Position numbers and translations under genes: made by a program. A stretch of DNA of 64,000 nucleotides from Brachionus manjavacas (lineage: Eukaryota; Rotifera; Eurotatoria; Ploima; Brachionidae): assembly GCA_019054805.1 (NCBI GenBank), contig JAHQIY010000054.1:1-64000 (forward strand), given 5' to 3'. Position 1 is the first letter of the stretch; each line of letters begins with the position of its first letter. This document shows, piece by piece, positions 60,103 through 64,000 of the stretch. The notes beneath the pieces were generated by a model. It saw only the letters and a program-made list of their open reading frames with translations, made no database searches and had not been told where the DNA came from.

Positions 60103-61520
60103 TAGAAAATGTATTGTATCGTACGGTTAAGTGCAAAGATGGATCAAACGTTAACCAGTTTGTATTACCCAAACAAATTCAAGATAGAGTTATTAAACAT
60201 ATGCATGAAACAATTTATAATGGACATCTTGGGAGGAGAAAAACAATCGAAAAAAATTACAAGTCAATTTTAAAGACCATATTTACAAACAGCTGTTAAA
60301 AAAATTTTACGTGAATGTGAAGTTTGTCAAAAAGTTAAAGGCATCAAATCAAACAGAAATGCTGAACTTATTTACCTAAAACCATCATATGTAAACGAAT
60401 TAATAACGACAGATTTTGCAGATAAATATTTTCAAATTATCATTGACCATTGTTCAAAAGTAGCAAAATTTTGTCCAACGAAAAACACTCAAGCTGAAAC
60501 AGCTGCAGACAATGTAGTTGACAAATGGTGCTGTACTTATGGTATTCCAGATGGCATTCTCTCCGATCAAGGAACACAATTTCAATCTAAACTGTTAGAT
60601 TTAGTCTACGATCATCTTGATATTAAACGTCTTAAAACAACACCCTATCACCCACAATGTGACGGTCAAAGTGAGGTGACTGTTAAACTCCTAAAAAAAC
60701 ATGATCAAATGTTACATAGATGAAGACCAAGAAAATTGGGATTTAAACTTTGAAAAATATGCTTTTGCATATAATTCATCTGTGCATAGTACAACAAATC
60801 AAACACCGTTTACAATGATGTTTGGTAGAGAACCTCGTCTACCAATTGATGTTCTAATTCCAAACTTAAAAGAATTAAATCGAAAACAAATACTCGAAAG
60901 TCAAACAATTAAATCAAACAAATTTGGCGAAGTAGAAATTTTAGCTGACTATGAGCCAAATCCAAAAGATATACCAGAAAATGCTAAAATTTACATAAAC
61001 AATTTAAAGAAAACCTTACTAACGTCATTACAAATCGCTCTCAAAAATCGTGATATAAACATGCATAAAGCAAAGTGGAATCACGATAGAAAAATAAAAA
61101 ATTTAATTACAAAATTGGCGACCTTGTTTTAGCAGACCATCCTAAACTCAAAAAGGATTATCGCAAGGTATTGCACGGAAGTATTATGGTCCATTCGAAA
61201 TTGTCGGAGTAAACCCGAATGGTGTTGATTATTTCATTAAACTTGCTGGATCAAAACGAGCAAAAGTCAAACAAATTCATAAAACAAGATTAAAAATATA
61301 TTATTATAACCAACCAGATTTTGGCCCACTGAAAAATGAAAAAGATGAAATAGATATTACAAGCAAATCCATGTTAAAAGGTGAAAAAATTAAATCGTCA
61401 AAAAAACAAAAAAATAAGAATAAAACACCTGAATCATCATCAAGTGAAAATGAAGCGGAGTGGAATGAGAGCGATGAGGAAACGATGTTAAAAATCAAAC
61501 AAAAGTTGAACAATCATATG

Positions 61521-61526
<6 letters not shown>
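60103..61526 (+). pseudogene. pol: Element 2 integrase
   Basis: The zinc domain is split: HMHETIYNGHLG at about 60,198-60,234, a frame change near 60,250, then CEVC at about 60,317. The core starts ITTDFADKYFQ, where the stretch after the first Asp is shorter than usual, suggesting a small deletion. It continues with SDQGTQF (second Asp) and DGQSEVTVKLLKK (Glu). After a frame change near 60,700 a conserved tail follows (SSVHSTTNQTPFTMMFGR). Another frame change near 61,125 leads to the GPFEIVG module and a Lys/Glu-rich tail that stops at TAA 61,524. There is no chromodomain. Confidence 0.85.

Positions 61527-61552
<26 letters not shown>
61525..61552 (+). repeat. Oligo(A) tract after pol in element 2
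   Basis: Twenty-eight consecutive A starting within the pol stop codon. The equivalent tract in element 1 is 27 A long. Confidence 0.95.
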
Positions 61553-61554
<2 letters not shown>

Positions 61555-61815
61555 ATAATATATGTTAGACAAATAATCTTAAAATTTTTCTATAAAAATA
61601 ACCCTTTCAGGCTTAAATTTAAAAATTTACTATAAGACAATGCTTTAAACGATGCAAAGTACAAATTTCAAATTAATTTTCAACATTTATTTAACAAGCA
61701 ATATGTTTCAAAAAGAATAAAATTTGAAAATTTTCAAATTAAATTCATTTCATGTAAACGAGTCTAATAAACCTAAAAATTTTTTTTCAAACAACAGACA
61801 ATCAAAGAAGCAAAA

Positions 61816-62600
61816 ATGTTGGGAAACGACGCCGATTTCGATCTGTACCTACAAAATGTGAGCAAAAATGCCGATCCGGTCCAAACATCGATCGATTTGT
61901 ACCACGAAATAAATAAATTCCTCCAAATATTGGTGGTAGTCAACGATACGGCGAAATTAGCTAAGTGATCATTCCGCGAAACAAAAATCCAAACAGGTCG
62001 GATTACATAGCTTTCGTGTCTTTTGAAAGAACAGTAGTCCACGAAGAAGTCGCCAAGGTCCTCAAAAATTTCCACTTTAACAATGTGAAGATTTCGATAC
62101 GAGTCAATGACAAACCAACGTCCAACGCCCAACGTCGAGAGAACAAAATCAAATTTAAAACAGAGCTAGACGGGCGTTCAAAGATCAAGAGGGACTCAGC
62201 AAATAAACGCAAACGAGTCGACTCTTCACCTAGAGAAGTTGAATCTCGTCCAAAATCTTCCAAAACAGCGGAAGCAAACGTGGAGGAATCTTGTGACTCT
62301 TTCGAAAGCGTCGTCCTCATCAAGGAGGAGTCAAGTGAGGAAACACAAACGTCCACAAATGAACAAACGATAGTGAAGCTTACTCAAGCTGTGGAAAAAC
62401 CTCAAACAAGAACTATTTGAGATAAGAAAAGAGAATGCCAACTAGCGATCCAGTCGGCATTAAAACAAGTGAAGATCGAAACACTGGAAGAGTCGAGACA
62501 AACACTTCTTAGAGAGAGGGAAGAGGCAGCTGAGTTAGCAAGCAAATTACAAGCTCTGTATAACAAAAGGGAAACATCAAACGAAGGCCCACAAAAATAG
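61816..62600 (+). pseudogene. Element 2 accessory protein: RRM domain and coiled coil
   Basis: From ATG 61,816 the protein opens with DFDLYLQNVS, which fits RRM strand 1 (RNP2), then a helix. After a frame change near 61,960 it continues with DYIAFVSFE (62,001-62,027, RNP1), a helix (HEEVAKVLKNF) and a last strand (NNVKISIRV). This is a full beta-alpha-beta-beta-alpha-beta RRM order. A Lys/Arg/Ser-rich acidic-basic linker follows to an in-frame TGA at 62,418. The same frame then gives a coiled coil (SRQTLLREREEAAELASKL) to TAG at 62,598. An acceptor-like end (ttttttttcaaacaacag, 61,795-61,797) precedes the ATG. Codons use visibly more G and C than gag-pol. A role in binding element RNA is inferred. 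Confidence 0.65.
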
Positions 62601-62770
62601 TAAATTTCACTTTCAAACTTTTGTACTAAAAACTAAACTACATTGTTAATTTTGTAAATTTCGTTTAAATTTAATTGCATCAAAACATTAATTTTTTTTT
62701 TTAAATTGTTAAATTTAATTAAACTTTAATTTTTGTTAACTTTACTAAAATCAGGTATCCAAATTCTTCT

Positions 62771-62782
62771 GGGGGGAAGGTA
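62771..62782 (+). promoter_or_regulatory. Polypurine tract of element 2
   Basis: The sequence ggggggaaggta lies immediately upstream of the 3' LTR. Six consecutive G are shared with element 1. Confidence 0.8.
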
Positions 62783-63029
62783 TGTTGTAGTTTTATACAC
62801 AACTTCACAAAAAGAGTAATATTCACTAGTCCCTCACGCAAGTGAAGGTCTAGAAAATATTACACTATAAATGCAACCCATTATATTTTTTTATCAAATA
62901 CCACCACTCTTTTCTATAACCACGTTTCGTTTAATAAACAAGGCCTGAAGGCCCAACAACAAACAATTCTTTTAATTAAAGAACCCCTAAACCTTAGGTA
63001 GAAAATAAATACGAGTTAAAACCTCAACA
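62783..63029 (+). repeat. 3' LTR of element 2 (247 bp)
   Basis: It starts TGTTGTAG and ends CCTCAACA, followed by the ATAA target duplication. It matches the 5' LTR except at about nine positions (for example gtagttttatac versus gtggtttcatac). Confidence 0.93.
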
Positions 63030-63033
63030 ATAA

Positions 63034-63425
63034 AATCAGTTTTAAAAACTGTCACTAAAAACTCGATATGTCATCTTTTTCAAAAATTCTAAGGAGGAAA
63101 TTTAAAACTTCTTGAAGGATAACAGGCTATATATGAATGCAATAATTTTTTTCGAGCTTTTAAAAATTTTTTGGTTCGCAAAGACTAAAAATTCCTGAAA
63201 TTTATTTACATTCTCCTGATGTTTATGTTTTACAATACACATTTTTTTTTAAACAAGACAAATACCATCTTTGGGTTTGATGAGAGATCAAGCCCATAAA
63301 CAAAGCAAGTTTAAAACATGATTAAATAAAAGCTAAAAAAAAGTTAAATGTGTATTTTTATTAATTGAAATTATTCAAATATTTTTTTGAAAATGAAACT
63401 TAATTCTTTTGAAATAATTGATTTA
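63034..63425. other. Spacer downstream of element 2
   Basis: A+T-rich with no clear coding sequence. Given the minus-strand gene to its right, this may hold that gene's 3' end or untranslated region. Confidence 0.4.
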
Positions 63426-63429
63426 AAAC

Positions 63430-63953
63430 AAAATTGAAATAATAATTGAAGGAATTATAAACAATAATCCTGCTTGTGCTCTTTTTGTTTCTTCAGTTAT
63501 TTTAAATGAAAGACATAATCCTAGGATATATCCAATTAAACTTACCGAAAAATAAGAAAAAGATATTTCCCTTTAAAAACGGAGCTTATTCTTTCTCCTC
63601 TTAATTGGTCTAATTTATTATCAAATTTTTTACAAAATTTAATAAATAATATAGGAACCAAAATATCACCGACTCCTATTAAAAGATATTCAGAATTTAC
63701 ATATTTTGGGATTATTAATTTTCCTGGAACAGACAATTTCAATTTTCCAATTTTTTTAATATTTAAAAATGAGCTTATATCAAAGTGTTGCCTTAAAATC
63801 TTTTCCATTACATTTTCTGAAAAAAAAATTTCAGAAAAATTGACCCAAAAAACATCGAATACAAAAAAAAATAATAAAAGGATTGAAAATGACTTTTGAC
63901 ATTTTATCTCGATTTTTTTCAAAATGACGATACAACAAACAATTTGTAATGCT
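63430..63953 (-). CDS. Signal-peptide-peptidase-like (SPPL2-like) aspartyl protease, C-terminal part
   Basis: GxGD-type intramembrane proteases cut membrane-embedded helices of type II proteins. Reading leftward from an acceptor-like ttttttttag (plus 63,953), the protein shows a hydrophobic helix with FFVFDVFWV (first catalytic Asp, plus 63,844-63,861; family YD, here FD). A loop follows, then LLIGVGDILVPILFIKFCKKFD (GxGD, plus 63,663-63,677). The GDILVP and C-x-x-FD spacing resembles SPPL2 more than SPP. After a frame change near 63,555 a further helix and KRAQAGLLFIIPS follow (plus 63,455-63,485). There the family PAL motif reads AGL. The 5' exons lie beyond the window. The frame change could be a short intron or an indel. 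Confidence 0.7.
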
Positions 63954-64000
63954 AAAAAAAAGTATTTAACTTTTAATTAAAATCAATTAAAATTATTTAC

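Larger units (their letters stand above)
56257..63029 (+). mobile_element. Ty3/Gypsy LTR retrotransposon with an RRM accessory gene (element 2)
   Basis: Two LTRs of 247 bp and a 4-bp target duplication (ATAA at 56,253-56,256 and 63,030-63,033) bound the element. Order is LTR, primer-binding site, gag-protease, RT, RNase H, integrase, oligo(A), RRM/coiled-coil gene, polypurine tract and LTR. The LTRs differ at roughly nine sites, so the insertion is older than element 1. Lesions include frame changes near 58,230, 58,403, 60,070, 60,250, 61,125 and 61,960, in-frame stops at 59,281 and 62,418, and changed catalytic residues in RT and RNase H. It has no chromodomain and no recognisable envelope. 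Confidence 0.95.

Noticed and set aside
62003..62356. 117-residue minus-strand frame opposite the RRM gene
   Set aside because: The plus strand carries the RRM pattern; the minus frame is Ser/Thr-rich shadow sequence.

Overview
The window is very A+T-rich eukaryotic DNA. It holds a long satellite array, decayed multi-exon genes with introns of roughly 45-60 bp, a Mutator-like (MULE) transposase, and two nearly complete LTR retrotransposons. The compact introns, the animal-type RING, chromodomain, RRM and presenilin-family proteins and the Ty3/Gypsy elements suggest a small-genome invertebrate. A rotifer such as Brachionus is one low-confidence possibility from base composition alone. No rRNA, tRNA or CRISPR was recognised, and nothing looks bacterial.

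Layout. (1) 1-38,257: an uninterrupted tandem satellite of about 290 copies of a 132-133 bp monomer. The monomer is itself an imperfect palindrome. Variant monomers, dimer-like and larger higher-order blocks, an internal duplication of about 1 kb and two inverted patches are visible. (2) 38,320-46,010: a plus-strand cluster of low-copy-looking but damaged coding sequence. In order these are an unknown multi-exon gene, a JAMM/MPN-type metalloprotease remnant, a small unknown ORF, a MULE transposase with all three DDE acidic residues visible in separated pieces, a Ulp1/C48-type protease fragment with a RING-H2 finger, and a gene with a Myt1-like C2HC zinc finger and coiled-coil exons. (3) 46,674-53,906: Ty3/Gypsy element 1, with LTRs of 274 and 260 bp and a TGAA target duplication. 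It carries gag, protease, RT, RNase H, integrase, chromodomain, AT-hook, an envelope-like glycoprotein and an extra small ORF. (4) 53,911-56,252: spacer with a diverged duplicated segment and a truncated inverted relative of element 1 (about 54,900-55,365). (5) 56,257-63,029: Ty3/Gypsy element 2, with LTRs of 247 bp each and an ATAA target duplication. It has gag-protease, a pol with damaged catalytic residues, and an RRM plus coiled-coil protein in the env position. (6) 63,030-64,000: flank with an exon of a minus-strand signal-peptide-peptidase-like (SPPL2-like) intramembrane protease.

Both retrotransposons are defective (in-frame stops, frameshifts, lost catalytic residues), and element 1 is defective despite almost identical LTRs. 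The most interesting signals are: the dyad-symmetric satellite beside a MULE transposase; the JAMM + Ulp1 + RING proteins clustered around that transposase; the integrase-chromodomain-AT-hook reading frame running straight into an envelope; the oligo(A) tract preceding an extra ORF in both elements; and the RRM accessory protein of element 2.
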